Shown: positions 26,671-36,752 of the stretch, piece after piece
Layout of the letters: every line of letters starts with the position of its first letter
How positions within the stretch are numbered: position 1 is the first letter of the stretch
Assembly: GCF_000022485.1 (NCBI RefSeq)
Contig: NC_012623.1
Coordinates: 310,001-374,000, forward strand
Source: Sulfolobus islandicus Y.N.15.51
Lineage (GTDB): Archaea > Thermoproteota > Thermoprotei_A > Sulfolobales > Sulfolobaceae
Direction: 5' to 3'
Length of the DNA: 64,000 nucleotides
Translations under genes and position numbers: made by a program
The notes under the pieces: generated by a model
What the model was told of the DNA's origin: nothing
What the model saw: only the letters and a program-made list of their open reading frames with translations
Databases searched by the model: none

Positions 26671-26866
26671 TACTCTCTCCTAATACTATACTATCTAAAA
26701 GCTATTTAATAAACTTTTCTCCTTAATCATAAAAATTAGTATAACTTCCCTAATTATTAATATTTATCGATTTTGAGAGAACATAAATGGAGTGGATGTA
26801 ACTTGATAATTCATATTTATTAAAATAATTATATTAAATAGAAATAAAAAAGTGATTAACTTTAGT

Positions 26867-27313
26867 TTATTCTGGATAATACAACTTATAAACAAGGTAG
26901 ATAATTGACGCGAAAAGTAGCAAATCTGCTGAAGCTAGTATACCAGTAATAAATTGATAGGTTGACATGATAAACATTTCATATGTTACTATAATTGCAA
27001 ATAATAAATCCAAAATTAATGCGACGTAATAATAACTCATTATGTTTATTGCTCTTCTGGTAGTTTGAACTTCAGATGGGGCTCTAAATTTAACTGATAA
27101 GAACACTATACTCCCCATGAAAACTGCGAAAACACCACCTGCTGCTATATAAGTTACACTCCATAATGTTTGCACATATGTTGTTATTGGACTTTGAGTA
27201 AGATATACCAAATTTCCGAAATCCCCTATCCATAAAAAGAAGAAGAAAAATGCCAATATCGTGACTATCCACAACACATAATCTTTTGGAGTCATTCTCT
27301 TATTGGTACTCAT
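26867..27313 (-). CDS. soxI: SoxI, small membrane subunit of the SoxM terminal oxidase supercomplex
   Basis: 148 residues with four predicted helices (about 12-30, 45-70, 90-112 and 118-140) and no metal-binding motif. Its position directly after soxH (1-nt gap) and the presence of all other soxEFGHM genes identify it as the soxI product described for the S. acidocaldarius SoxM complex. It is probably structural. Last gene of the soxFGHI operon. Confidence 0.8.
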   Translation of the reverse strand: MSTNKRMTPKDYVLWIVTILAFFFFFLWIGDFGNLVYLTQSPITTYVQTLWSVTYIAAGGVFAVFMGSIVFLSVKFRAPSEVQTTRRAINIMSYYYVALILDLLFAIIVTYEMFIMSTYQFITGILASADLLLFASIIYLVYKLYYPE

Positions 27314-27314
27314 G

Positions 27315-27755
27315 CTAACTCACCACTATCAAGGTTCCTTTCATTAAGTAATGGCCAGGGCCACAGAATTCAGCACACCATATATCATATACTCCAGGTT
27401 TATTAACGATTATATAGAAATCGTACACATATCCCGGTATCGCTTCAAACTTGAACCCTAACTGCGGTATATAAAAGGCGTGAATAACGTCTTTTGATTG
27501 GATTTCAAGTACATAGGTCTGATTGGCCTTCAATACCAATTCATTGGTTGTGGTAGTCCCATTAGGATATACGAATTCCCAAGCGTATTGCATAGCTATT
27601 ACCTTAATAGGAATAGCGTCTTGCCTTTGAGTAGTTGATAGATAGGCTCCAGTGTTTATTGAATTCAGATAAATATCTGAAAAAATGCCCAGAACTGTTA
27701 AGATTACAATTGCAAATACTATAGTTGACAGTTCAAATATCCTGGCTTTTTCCAA
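27315..27755 (-). CDS. soxH: SoxH, CuA-containing subunit II of the SoxM oxidase
   Basis: 146 residues with one N-terminal helix (about 8-28) and then a cupredoxin domain. All six CuA ligands can be read: H92 (DVIHAFYIP), C127, E129, C131 (WCAEFC), H135 and M138 (GPGHYLM). It receives electrons from sulfocyanin or the cytochrome b-Rieske part and passes them to subunit I. The gene overlaps soxG by 23 nt and is followed at once by soxI. Confidence 0.93.
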   Translation of the reverse strand: MEKARIFELSTIVFAIVILTVLGIFSDIYLNSINTGAYLSTTQRQDAIPIKVIAMQYAWEFVYPNGTTTTNELVLKANQTYVLEIQSKDVIHAFYIPQLGFKFEAIPGYVYDFYIIVNKPGVYDIWCAEFCGPGHYLMKGTLIVVS

Positions 27756-29265
27756 TCCCCATCACCACGTTTATGAAAATTGAGATCGAAAACAAAATTA
27801 GGGAAGTACCTAAAAATTGACCTATTAAAAATTGGTTAATCATGGGATTGCTTGAAAGTGAAAACACCTCATATAGAGAATATATTAGCCCACCTAGTAT
27901 AGACACGTTAATCAGTAGTACTGCTAGCCCACTTAATATCCTCCTTTCCTTATACTCAATTACCACACCTCCATCAGTTAATGGAGAACTCTGCCATTTA
28001 GCTAAAACTCTAGGTTGCACAACATATCTTAATAATGGCCAAATCACTGCAAAACAAACTAGGAAAATAATACCGTCAACCTCAGCTCCTATCGGTCCAA
28101 TATCTCTTCCAGGTGTTAAAGCTGCCCAAACACTGTTAACTATAAAGCTGACAATGAAACCACTACCTATTGCAATAGACGCTGGCCTTAATGCTGGATG
28201 TGGAGCCTTATGCCTAAATATATATTCCTCTATAAATGGAAATAGCACAGTAACTACAACCCAGCCTAGGAATATCAGAGAGGCATTAGTTGGACTTACT
28301 GCCTTGTAGAAGAAGTAAATGAATAAGAAGTACCAGTCAGGGACTGGTGGAGTTTGCGCAGCTTCCACTGGGTTAAATGCAGGCATTATATATTTAGGAG
28401 TACCACCGGTAATAGCAATGTTAAATGGTATCGCTCCTGCTATCAGAAATATCGCACCAAAGGTTAGTAGGAATATCATTATCACCATCCCTATAGACCT
28501 CATTAACGGTTGAAGTTCCCATTTGAGATCAGACCTTATCTTATCTTGGTATTCGTCTATTAGCTCGGGGTAGCCTGGCCTAACTTGAGATACTGGTGGA
28601 GTTATGCCATGTTTTTCAAATATGTAAAGATGTAGACCTATAAGCGCTAGTATTAATCCACCTACTATCCAGTGAAACACGAAGAATCTTTGTACTAGAG
28701 GATCCACACCAGACATTATACCGGGTTGATCGGGATTTACTACAGTAAATAGTGAAATTAGATAACCCAAGTTAAATGGCATGTATGAGAATAAGTTTAG
28801 CCCAGTAGTTGTTGCAACCCATGAGATCAAGTTGTAAGGTAGTGAATATCCTAAATAAGCCTCAGTTAATGTTAAGCCAGCTAATCCAGCTCCAACTACC
28901 CACATTATTTCTCTTGGTTGTCTATAAGCTCCTACAAAGAAGTTTCTGGTCATGTGAACTAACAATAAGAAGACCATGGCGTAAGCTCCCCAGCTATGAA
29001 GACTAAATAATAAGGCACCGTACGGTATTTTACTTATTAAATAAGTGGTTGATGTGTATGGATCGCTTGGCGTATAGTAAAGTGCAACTAAAGCACCAGT
29101 TATTACTTCGAGTATGAACGCTGATAATACCAGCCCTCCTAGCCAATAATCTATCGAGTAAGCATATCTAGGCGCAGGTCTTAAAGTATGGCCGTAAATT
29201 CCTAACCTATCATCTAACCATTTCATAAATCTATCGAATAAACCAGCCTTTTGCTCATCTACCAT
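27733..29265 (-). CDS. soxG: SoxG, cytochrome b-type subunit
   Basis: 510 residues from the ATG at 29265, which lies 1 nt after the soxF stop; the frame extends further upstream but that would overlap soxF. Both haem pairs are present with 13-residue spacing: SLHSWGAYAMVFLLLVH and FHWIVGGLILALIGLH. The Qo-site motif is PDWY instead of the common PEWY. About ten helices. It oxidises caldariella quinol together with the Rieske subunit SoxF. Confidence 0.92.
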   Translation of the reverse strand: MVDEQKAGLFDRFMKWLDDRLGIYGHTLRPAPRYAYSIDYWLGGLVLSAFILEVITGALVALYYTPSDPYTSTTYLISKIPYGALLFSLHSWGAYAMVFLLLVHMTRNFFVGAYRQPREIMWVVGAGLAGLTLTEAYLGYSLPYNLISWVATTTGLNLFSYMPFNLGYLISLFTVVNPDQPGIMSGVDPLVQRFFVFHWIVGGLILALIGLHLYIFEKHGITPPVSQVRPGYPELIDEYQDKIRSDLKWELQPLMRSIGMVIMIFLLTFGAIFLIAGAIPFNIAITGGTPKYIMPAFNPVEAAQTPPVPDWYFLFIYFFYKAVSPTNASLIFLGWVVVTVLFPFIEEYIFRHKAPHPALRPASIAIGSGFIVSFIVNSVWAALTPGRDIGPIGAEVDGIIFLVCFAVIWPLLRYVVQPRVLAKWQSSPLTDGGVVIEYKERRILSGLAVLLINVSILGGLIYSLYEVFSLSSNPMINQFLIGQFLGTSLILFSISIFINVVMGIGKSQDI

Positions 29266-29266
29266 G

Positions 29267-30022
29267 CTAACCACCCTTGCTGCAAGACGGATTAGAAGGT
29301 ACGCTATAGTCATATCTAGGATCGTAAAGCAGGTTATCAGATGGGGTAGTTCTGGGTATTGATGCACTGAAATAGGGAGCATTAGTGCCTACTGCGTATA
29401 TGTCACCAGAACTCTGATCATATTCTAATAGTATTATAGGGAGAGGTCTTGGAGCTGGTCCCCCAATAACTACACCACCCTTGGCTAGCAAGTACAAGGA
29501 ACCATGGCATGGACAATGGAGGACTGAATTTTGAGTATCTAAACCTGGATTATTTTCAGAAGTTACTAAAACTTGTGCAGGGAGTTGGCAACCCAGATGT
29601 ACACAAACATCAGAGAACGCGTAAATGGAGTTATTTGGACCTACACCACTTATGGTCTTCATTTGTCCTAGTGGACCCGCATATTGCCCATAGTATGGAT
29701 TTGGTATTTCTGGAACAGGTTGACCTAAAAGCACTTGCAAGTCAACTAGGAAACAAGGTTCATTGGTTAATGGATAAGCGAAGAAGTAGACTGGACAGCC
29801 AGAACTTAACTGTTGCTGTATATCTTTAATATTAGCTATCTTATATTTTGGAAATCCAGCTAATCCATCAGTATTATTTACTACTAAGTATTGCTTTGAC
29901 ATGGTACCTAATTCATTGTAGAAATATGCTACGTAATCCGCTAATGGCTTTATTAAAGGGGCTATTGCAACTGCAGCTCCTACTATTAAATACAGTCTTA
30001 AGAATGTCCTTCTGTTCATCAT
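29267..30022 (-). CDS. soxF: SoxF, Rieske iron-sulfur protein
   Basis: 251 residues. The N-terminus has a twin-arginine-like NRRTFLRL motif before a hydrophobic helix (about 10-25), suiting Tat export as a membrane anchor. The Rieske domain is complete: C140-x-H142-LG-C145 and C170-P-C172-H173-GS, giving two Cys and two His ligands plus the disulfide pair. It transfers electrons from quinol at SoxG to the oxidase. First gene of the minus-strand sox operon, divergent from soxE. Confidence 0.93.
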   Translation of the reverse strand: MMNRRTFLRLYLIVGAAVAIAPLIKPLADYVAYFYNELGTMSKQYLVVNNTDGLAGFPKYKIANIKDIQQQLSSGCPVYFFAYPLTNEPCFLVDLQVLLGQPVPEIPNPYYGQYAGPLGQMKTISGVGPNNSIYAFSDVCVHLGCQLPAQVLVTSENNPGLDTQNSVLHCPCHGSLYLLAKGGVVIGGPAPRPLPIILLEYDQSSGDIYAVGTNAPYFSASIPRTTPSDNLLYDPRYDYSVPSNPSCSKGG

Positions 30023-30131
30023 TCTAATATACCTTGATAAGATATTTAAGTTTTATCATATAACATTATTAACTTATGTTTACATTCTTTAATATAGAAT
30101 ATGATTATGATACTCTACATAAGGTAATAAA

Positions 30132-30139
30132 TTTATAAA
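30132..30139 (+). promoter_or_regulatory. TATA box of soxE-soxM
   Basis: TTTATAAA is centred 27 bp before the soxE ATG at 30163, so the transcript would be leaderless. The 140-bp region also contains the soxF promoter on the other strand, allowing joint control of both sox operons. Confidence 0.6.
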
Positions 30140-30162
30140 TCTTAGTTACAAGAATTTAGCAT

Positions 30163-30756
30163 ATGAAAGCACAGTCCTCTATGCTACCCGTAATCGTTGG
30201 AATCCTAGTTGCAATAATAGCAGTAGGAGTTTCAGTATACGCTTACTATGAATACCAAGTACTCTCAGCACCTACTCCAACAGTTACAAGCACTTCCACT
30301 TCAACCTCAAGCCAAATTCCATTGAATAATAATTCTGCAAATAAAACAGTATTTTTAACAATTGCCGTTTTAACGAGTGGACCAACTTTTAATTTTAATG
30401 GTACTAGCAATGGACAACTGAAAATTTATATCCCTGCAGGATGGTCAGTTTACGTGAAATTCGTAAATGAACAATCCTTGCCCCATAACTTAATCCTTTT
30501 ACAAAACACTACCGCAACTCCTAGTAATCCAGATGTTGGGCAGTTTGGAAAAATATTATATGTAGTAGGCGCTAGCACCAGCAATTATCAAACCAGCGGA
30601 ATTTCAAGCGGTCAACTAGATAGTGGATTATGGGGGCCATTAAACGCTGGAACTTACATGTTAGTATGTGGCATCTTAGGACACGCACAAAGTGGAATGT
30701 GGGCAGTGGTAATTGTTTCATCAAATGTGACTACTCCTTATGCTACAACAAGTTAA
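30163..30756 (+). CDS. soxE: Sulfocyanin (SoxE), blue copper electron carrier
   Basis: 197 residues with one N-terminal membrane helix (about 8-30), a Ser/Thr-rich linker (about 38-52) and a cupredoxin domain. The type 1 copper ligands are visible: H108 (LPHNLILL) and C169, H174, M179 (VCGILGHAQSGMW). It shuttles electrons from the cytochrome b-Rieske module to the CuA/haem-copper module. Followed by soxM after 109 bp, with a T-rich tract in between. Confidence 0.94.
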   Translation: MKAQSSMLPVIVGILVAIIAVGVSVYAYYEYQVLSAPTPTVTSTSTSTSSQIPLNNNSANKTVFLTIAVLTSGPTFNFNGTSNGQLKIYIPAGWSVYVKFVNEQSLPHNLILLQNTTATPSNPDVGQFGKILYVVGASTSNYQTSGISSGQLDSGLWGPLNAGTYMLVCGILGHAQSGMWAVVIVSSNVTTPYATTS

Positions 30757-30770
30757 GTAGATAAGATACA

Positions 30771-30784
30771 TGTGTTTTTTATTT
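30771..30784 (+). terminator. T-rich tract after soxE
   Basis: GTGTTTTTTATTT lies shortly after the soxE stop and well before the soxM promoter-like TTTAAAAAA (about 30838), so soxE may partly terminate here. Composition-based call. Confidence 0.35.
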
Positions 30785-30865
30785 AATAATCTAAGTAACT
30801 CTAAATTGATTAGGTTAGTTGGCTTTTAATAGAAAGATTTAAAAAATAAAATTTTAACACTTATT

Positions 30866-33238
30866 ATGATGAACATAAAAAGAGTTTTAAAAGTAGCATT
30901 ATACACGACAAGTGCAAGTGATATTGGACAAATGTATATAACACTGGGTATAATTGCACTATTAGCAGGTGCAGTAAACGCAGCCTTAATAAGATACCAG
31001 CTAACTTATCAAAGCTTAAGTGCCGTAGATTATTACAACGCTGTGTCATTACACGGTATCTTCATGATATTCTTCATGGTAATGCCTATTTCAGTGGGTT
31101 TCGCAAATTATCTTATTCCCAGAATGATAGGAGCCCATGATTTGTACTGGCCTAGAATTAATGCGTTATCCTTTTGGATTTTAGTTCCAGCAGTTTTCTT
31201 AGGACTAATAGCCCCATGGTTCGGCCCCATAAATACAGGTTGGTATATGTATGCGCCTCTCTCCATCGAGACATCAGTGAATTATGGGTTAGGTGTAACG
31301 TTAGTCGAGATTGCCCTTATATTATCAGGTATTTCATCAACACTAACAGGAGTTAATTTCCTTATGACTATTATAAAACTGAAGAAAATACCGTATTTTA
31401 AGATGTCATTATTTACGTGGTCATTCTTCGCCACTGCGATATTACTAGTGGTCGCAATGCCTCCATTAACTGCAGGACTAGTTTTCGCCTATCTGGAAAG
31501 ATTGTGGAACTTACCGTTCTTTGATCAGGCTTTAGGTGGAAGTCCAGTATTATGGCAAAACTTGTTCTGGTTCTTTGGACATCCCGAGGTGTACATATTA
31601 ATGTTACCTGCAATGGGGCTAGTTGGTGAGATCTTGCCTAGAATGGTCGGTAGGCAAATTTACGGTTACAAAGCATTGGCACTATCGTCAATGGCCATAG
31701 CATTTCTAAGCGTACTAGGAGTATGGATGCACCACATGTTCACAGCTATTGATAATACAGTAGCACAGATAGTGTCATCTGCAACAACAATGGCAATTGC
31801 AGTGCCTTCTGGAGTAAAGGTATTCAACTGGACTGCGACTTTATATGGTGGAGAGATTAGATACAAGGCACCTGCAATTTTAGTGATATCGTTTATAGCC
31901 ATATTCTTGGTTGGAGGAATAACCGGAGTGTTCTTCCCATTAGTACCTCTAGACTATGCTTTTAATGGTACCTATTTAGTGGTTGGACACTTCCATTATA
32001 TGGTGTTCGCAATACTATTTGCACTACTAGCTGGTTTGATTTACTATTTCCCATACTTTACTGGTAAGTGGTATCACGAGGATCTAGTGAAAAGTGGAAC
32101 TATAATGATAGTAGCTGGTGCATTTCTAATAGCCACTGGTATGATTATTGATGGAGTTCTAGGAATGCCTAGAAGATATGCCGCAGTCCCCTCAGTAATT
32201 TACATACCATTTCAGCAAATGACTGATGTTGGAGGAGTATTAATGGGGATAGGATTAATAATGGCATTTGGTGATTTGTTATACTCATGGATAAAGGGTA
32301 AGGTAGTGGAAACAATAGATCCATGGAACGCCATACAGATAGGCTTACCAGATTTCTACATCAAACCAGTAAAATTACCATTAAGTTTTGGTAAGTCATT
32401 GGATGGCGCTCATTATGAAGAATATCACGGAGTAAGCTTCCCCTATTACAGCATACTTGGAATTGTAATGTCGTTTATACCTTTAGGTTTCATGTTCATG
32501 TTCATCAATTTAATACCAATTGGGATTATATTATTACTAGCTTTCATAGGAACTGGATTATATTGGGCATATGATCAATGGTTCAAACAAATACCTCCGC
32601 CTATGCAACTAGACGGTGGTTCACCAGTCTCAGCTGGTAGCGTGAATAATGGTATGGCTTTAACGCCTTCATTAGGAACTATTGTAATGAGGGATGCGAG
32701 GTCTGCAGTATTATGGTTCATATTAGCTGAGATATGTTTGTTCGGATCTTTTATAGGAGGATACATGTTTGTAGCAAGCCCAATTACTAATCCTATAGCG
32801 TATGCAAATGTACCGCCATTAAGAGTTGAGTACTTCCCGTTGCCAGTAATAATGACAGTTATACTGCTTTCAAGTTCCATACCAGCACATTTAGCATATG
32901 AAGAGTTTAAGAAAGGAGATATGAAGATGTTTAAGGCTCTAGGGATACTAACTGCGGTAATGGGATTCACGTTCTTAATGGGACAAGTTTACGAGTTTAC
33001 GCACGTAATACACTTTACCCCACAACAATCAGCGTTTACAGCGTTCTTCTTTAGTACAGTAAGTTTACACGGATTCCACGTAATCATGGGATTGGTAGTG
33101 TGGGCATTTGTACTATTAAGGGCTTATAAGGGAGTAACACCATATGGGGGATCGGTTGCGGCAACGTACTATTGGCACTTTGTAGATGCCATATGGGTCG
33201 TAGTATTCAGTACATTCTACCTTCATCTTTTCGTATAA
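30866..33238 (+). CDS. soxM: SoxM, fused subunits I and III of the terminal haem-copper oxidase
   Basis: 790 residues. The first 560 form subunit I: haem ligand His in [11 protein letters not shown]-channel motif [11 protein letters not shown], CuB His and cross-linked Tyr in [12 protein letters not shown] (type A1 with the Glu), CuB His pair in WMHHMFT and haem ligands in [10 protein letters not shown]. The last 230 residues are subunit III ([20 protein letters not shown] to the [11 protein letters not shown] end). This fusion is typical of SoxM. It reduces O2 to water and pumps protons. Confidence 0.95.
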   Translation: MMNIKRVLKVALYTTSASDIGQMYITLGIIALLAGAVNAALIRYQLTYQSLSAVDYYNAVSLHGIFMIFFMVMPISVGFANYLIPRMIGAHDLYWPRINALSFWILVPAVFLGLIAPWFGPINTGWYMYAPLSIETSVNYGLGVTLVEIALILSGISSTLTGVNFLMTIIKLKKIPYFKMSLFTWSFFATAILLVVAMPPLTAGLVFAYLERLWNLPFFDQALGGSPVLWQNLFWFFGHPEVYILMLPAMGLVGEILPRMVGRQIYGYKALALSSMAIAFLSVLGVWMHHMFTAIDNTVAQIVSSATTMAIAVPSGVKVFNWTATLYGGEIRYKAPAILVISFIAIFLVGGITGVFFPLVPLDYAFNGTYLVVGHFHYMVFAILFALLAGLIYYFPYFTGKWYHEDLVKSGTIMIVAGAFLIATGMIIDGVLGMPRRYAAVPSVIYIPFQQMTDVGGVLMGIGLIMAFGDLLYSWIKGKVVETIDPWNAIQIGLPDFYIKPVKLPLSFGKSLDGAHYEEYHGVSFPYYSILGIVMSFIPLGFMFMFINLIPIGIILLLAFIGTGLYWAYDQWFKQIPPPMQLDGGSPVSAGSVNNGMALTPSLGTIVMRDARSAVLWFILAEICLFGSFIGGYMFVASPITNPIAYANVPPLRVEYFPLPVIMTVILLSSSIPAHLAYEEFKKGDMKMFKALGILTAVMGFTFLMGQVYEFTHVIHFTPQQSAFTAFFFSTVSLHGFHVIMGLVVWAFVLLRAYKGVTPYGGSVAATYYWHFVDAIWVVVFSTFYLHLFV

Positions 33239-33249
33239 AAGGTGAAAAA

Positions 33250-33819
33250 GTGAATAATTATTTTTTTATAGCAGTTCTTATTTTCTGTATCTTTCTTATC
33301 GCGGTTTCTGTTAATCCATTTACAGAGGAGTATATGTTCATTAGCCCAATACCCTATATGTTAGCTCATTATTCACTTTTTGGGGCTGGTATTCTTCTTT
33401 CATATTATATCATAAGGAGGAAAATCGTAGACAAAAGTATAGCTGTAATAGTTGGTGCTTCAATTGCTTTCCTATGGCATTATTCATATTTTTTTAACTT
33501 AGGAGCTGAGATCTTATCTGTACGACTAATTGAGGAGGTTTCTTTAGTAATTGGAGGTTTAATGATAGGTTCTTCTCTAAAGGAACTTAGCAGAAACTTT
33601 AAGGTTCTTCTTTTAGCCCTATGGATGATAGGAGATAGTATACTTTCCTTAATATTAATGATAAGTCCATCACTCTATACTACTGTATATGCTCCCCAAG
33701 GGTTAGAGTATTTAGGTATAATCATGTTCTTAATGATGAACCTAATTGCGGTCTATTTACTGCTGAAATACGTAAATAATTTATTAAGAGATGAGAAAGA
33801 CGTTGTTAATGAAAACTAA
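33250..33819 (+). CDS. DUF1404-type membrane protein
   Basis: 189 residues from GTG 33250, chosen because a GGTGA ribosome site lies 6-9 nt upstream, just after the soxM stop; the longer frame would overlap soxM. Six or seven helices, with a His-rich pattern across them (MLAHYSLF, FLWHYSYFF) seen in DUF1404 proteins, which may bind haem or metal. Probably the last gene of the soxE-soxM transcript. Function unknown. Confidence 0.7.
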   Translation: MNNYFFIAVLIFCIFLIAVSVNPFTEEYMFISPIPYMLAHYSLFGAGILLSYYIIRRKIVDKSIAVIVGASIAFLWHYSYFFNLGAEILSVRLIEEVSLVIGGLMIGSSLKELSRNFKVLLLALWMIGDSILSLILMISPSLYTTVYAPQGLEYLGIIMFLMMNLIAVYLLLKYVNNLLRDEKDVVNEN

Positions 33820-34065
33820 CAGAGAAATACCTATCCCAAGAATGAGCACTAAATCGAGTTTAGTATATTTATAAAGAACATATATTAAACCTAACACGCC
33901 AACCTTTATTAGAAGGAATACCACAACGAAAATCGGAAATGGTAGTGATGAATATAACGCGTTAATTATTGGATTGCTTTCCATAAGTCCCTTAGATAAT
34001 CCCAGTGCTGTAGTTATAACGTCAAGCATCATAAAAGTTGTTAGCGGTACTAAAAGGGTTTTCAC
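33784..34065 (-). CDS. DUF5658-like small membrane protein
   Basis: 93 residues, three helices, with the pattern MMLDVITTALGLSKGLMESNPIINAL (read in two parts: LDVITTALGL, then MESNPIINAL) that marks DUF5658 proteins. The gene overlaps the end of the DUF1404 gene tail to tail by 36 nt. Function unknown. Confidence 0.6.
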   Translation of the reverse strand: MKTLLVPLTTFMMLDVITTALGLSKGLMESNPIINALYSSLPFPIFVVVFLLIKVGVLGLIYVLYKYTKLDLVLILGIGISLLVFINNVFLIS

Positions 34066-34187
34066 AAGATAATATTTTAATTTTTACTTAAAAAGACTAT
34101 ATGTATTTTTATGTACTGTTATGTGCAGCTGTGTGCAATTGTATTTTGAGAAATTATTTTTAATAAGGGGGAGTATGATATTATAGT

Positions 34188-34595
34188 ATGAGCTTAGAAG
34201 ATCAAGTACTAAAATTCCTCACTGATATTTCAAGAAAGGAGGAAGAGATTGAATATTTAATAGTTAATATGTTTAAACCGCAATTGGAGAGCAAGGGAGT
34301 TAAATTAGCTAAAATAAAGAGGGAGTTTTTGATAGACGATGAGGGCATTTTAAGAATAGGATTCTCGTTACCAATCATGTATTATGAGGAGGGAGATGAG
34401 ATTTACTTATTTTTAGCCAAAAACTACGCAGACTACTCCACTATAGAGCAGTTGTTAATTAGAGAAAAAATCCTAAAAAATAAATTTTCTAAAAAAGTGA
34501 GAAGTTTCTTGATAGTGTTTGCTATCCCTAAAAAATACTATGATCTAGCCTTAAAGTTGGGAATAGAGGTGATAAGTGAAAAAATTATTAGTTAG
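34188..34595 (+). CDS. Uncharacterised soluble protein, 135 residues
   Basis: No family recognised. The N-terminus is helical and acidic (SLEDQVLKFLTDISRKEEEIEYL). It then alternates strands and helices, ending in VRSFLIVFAIPKKYYDLALKLGIEVI, which resembles the last strands of restriction-endonuclease-like folds, though a catalytic E-x-K is not obvious. A TATA-like stretch lies about 30 bp upstream. It converges with the SpoIIM-like gene, overlapping by 4 nt. Confidence 0.55.
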   Translation: MSLEDQVLKFLTDISRKEEEIEYLIVNMFKPQLESKGVKLAKIKREFLIDDEGILRIGFSLPIMYYEEGDEIYLFLAKNYADYSTIEQLLIREKILKNKFSKKVRSFLIVFAIPKKYYDLALKLGIEVISEKIIS

Positions 34596-35557
34596 ATAGA
34601 ATTCAAATACCTTGCTAACTGAGATAAATACTCCTTAAATATTTGGAAATCACTTAGCCTATTTTCAATCCTAATTTTGAATGCTTCGTTATAGATATCG
34701 TATAGTTGAGGGTTTCCAACCTTGTACGCAACTGATTTTATCACATTATCTTGATCCTCCTTTGTCAACGTAGGCATTCCCAATTTGTTCCCAACTGCCG
34801 TAATTAAGTAGAAAATAGCCTCCCAATAATATCTCATAGCCTCAGCTAAGTTACCTTGAGTTTCGTAATAGCTTGCAGTGTTCCAACTCTGGTTGTATCT
34901 AGTTATATAATCGGCGTATGTTGGTTGTTGAATTTGAATTACATTCTGTTGTTGAGTTACTGGTGTCTTTACTTTAATGTATTTGTCAGCTCTTTTTTGT
35001 AAGAATTCGTAAAGGAAGTACAAGAATACAAAGGCTGGTATTGAATAAAGCCATAATATATACGGATTGCTTACGTAAAACTCACTTGATTCAACCAACG
35101 CAGCTAAGAATAACTCTATTGGGACAATTATGAGGGTTAGTAGACCTCTCACCCACTCCCTTGGTCTAATTACAATGTATAACCCACTGGATGCAGCTAC
35201 GGCATAAGAGGGTAGTTCAAGCCATGAGTGTGGTAATGTCATTAAGCCTAAGGCGGACAAAATTCCAGGAACATTAAGACTAGATGAAAACGCACTTAAA
35301 ACTGCCCCAGTTGAGTATATACTTACAGCCAATATGATCATTCCAACAGCAGGTATGAAATCCAAGAACGCGACCCTTACGTTGTTACCAAAGATCATTA
35401 ATACCTTACCGAAATAAGATTGGTTTAATACTTGATTTTCCGTACTGTTAAACGCTGATACTAATGAGGGATTATTCTGAGGTATGCTTGAGGCTATTAA
35501 GAATAACACTACCTCAAATACGAAAACTATCAAGATAATCTTTGTTAAAACTCTCAT
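34592..35557 (-). CDS. Stage II sporulation protein M-like (DUF95) membrane protein
   Basis: 321 residues. The N-terminal part has about five helices and the SpoIIM hallmark TLPHSWLELPSYAVAASSGL (about residues 106-126). A cytoplasmic C-terminal helical domain (about 215-321) resembles TPR-like repeats with many Tyr. Archaeal members have no known function and do not imply sporulation. Adjacent to the MtnA-type gene on the same strand, 40 bp apart. Confidence 0.7.
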   Translation of the reverse strand: MRVLTKIILIVFVFEVVLFLIASSIPQNNPSLVSAFNSTENQVLNQSYFGKVLMIFGNNVRVAFLDFIPAVGMIILAVSIYSTGAVLSAFSSSLNVPGILSALGLMTLPHSWLELPSYAVAASSGLYIVIRPREWVRGLLTLIIVPIELFLAALVESSEFYVSNPYILWLYSIPAFVFLYFLYEFLQKRADKYIKVKTPVTQQQNVIQIQQPTYADYITRYNQSWNTASYYETQGNLAEAMRYYWEAIFYLITAVGNKLGMPTLTKEDQDNVIKSVAYKVGNPQLYDIYNEAFKIRIENRLSDFQIFKEYLSQLARYLNSI

Positions 35558-35599
35558 TAAGGTTAATTCTGACTTGATATTTAAATTACTTTTCCTAAG

Positions 35600-36700
35600 T
35601 TACCTTTCAACGATTTTTCTAATATTCTCATGGAATGGAGGATATATTATTCCCTTTTCAGTTATAATACCAGTAATATATTTAGGCGGAGTAACATCAA
35701 ATACTGGATTATATACATTTACGTCCTCTGGAGCTATTGGTATCCCTCTAATTGTCCTTACTTCATTGGGATCCCTCTCCTCAATCTTAATGTCGTTAAC
35801 GTCACTCTTTAAGTCGAAACTGGAAGTTGGTGCTAGTGCGTAAAATGGTATACCCAATTCATGGGCTATAACCGCTTCCTTAAATGTCCCTATTTTATTG
35901 AAGACGTGCCCATCTCTCAATATCCTGTCAGCACCAACCATTACGTTATTCACCATATCTCGATACATTACTAAACCAACTGCAGTATCTGTTATTAACG
36001 TGACCTTTATTCCTTCCTCCATTAATTCGTAAACGGTTAACCTACTTCCTTGCAACCAAGGCCTTGTCTCTGGAGCAATTACTGAAACGCTCATCCCTAA
36101 GGCCTTAGCTAATTTCACTGAAGCCAATGCAGTTCCTAACCCAGTACCAGTAGCCAAACCACCTGCATTGCACTGCGTTAGTACTGTGTCACCATCGTTT
36201 AATTTCTCTAAACCGTAAAGCCCCATTTGTATTTCAGCATCATACTCCTCATCGAAAATCTTCTTAGCCTCAACTTTCATTAGTTCTATTAGTTCATTTA
36301 CAGCCTTGGCGTTACCACTTTCCACTGTATTTTTAGCTAAAGTTAACATTCTTGAGGTCGCCCAAACTAAATTAACAGCTGTAGGTCTAGCTGAATCTAA
36401 TATGGTCTTAGCCCTAGTTAATTCCCTAATAGCGTCATCTAATGTCTTTACATTCTTGTTGTTGATCAACGCTAGTACCATTCCGTATCCGGCAGTGATT
36501 CCTATGGCTGGAGCACCTCTAACTTGCATATTCTTTATGGCTAACGCTGTGTTTTCAACATCCTTTAAATCCACGTAAACCTTTTGAAAAGGCAATAAGG
36601 ATTGATCCAGGATTGTCAGGGTATTACTTTCATCTTTCCAAATTATTGGTAATAATTTTGGCTTAAAAAGCTCCTTAACTTCCTTTACTGTAAGCTTCAT
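35600..36700 (-). CDS. mtnA: MtnA-type sugar-phosphate isomerase (methylthioribose-1-phosphate isomerase)
   Basis: 366 residues of the eIF2B-alpha/MtnA family. Motifs: [16 protein letters not shown] (about residues 58-73), [18 protein letters not shown] with the catalytic Cys (about 175-192), [13 protein letters not shown] (about 208-220), VGADRIL with the catalytic Asp and NKIGTF (about 253-270) and [11 protein letters not shown]. These favour methylthioribose-1-phosphate isomerase in methionine salvage; ribose-1,5-bisphosphate isomerase activity is the alternative. It diverges from the esterase gene. Confidence 0.85.
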   Translation of the reverse strand: MKLTVKEVKELFKPKLLPIIWKDESNTLTILDQSLLPFQKVYVDLKDVENTALAIKNMQVRGAPAIGITAGYGMVLALINNKNVKTLDDAIRELTRAKTILDSARPTAVNLVWATSRMLTLAKNTVESGNAKAVNELIELMKVEAKKIFDEEYDAEIQMGLYGLEKLNDGDTVLTQCNAGGLATGTGLGTALASVKLAKALGMSVSVIAPETRPWLQGSRLTVYELMEEGIKVTLITDTAVGLVMYRDMVNNVMVGADRILRDGHVFNKIGTFKEAVIAHELGIPFYALAPTSSFDLKSDVNDIKIEERDPNEVRTIRGIPIAPEDVNVYNPVFDVTPPKYITGIITEKGIIYPPFHENIRKIVER

Positions 36701-36752
36701 ATGATATAATGGGTAAAGGAAGATTTAAAGCTTAGGGAAGGAAAAGGAATAC

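Noticed and set aside
29182-29382. Longer N-terminus for SoxG starting at 29382
   Set aside because: It would overlap soxF by more than 100 bp; the ATG at 29265 directly follows the soxF stop and gives the usual length.
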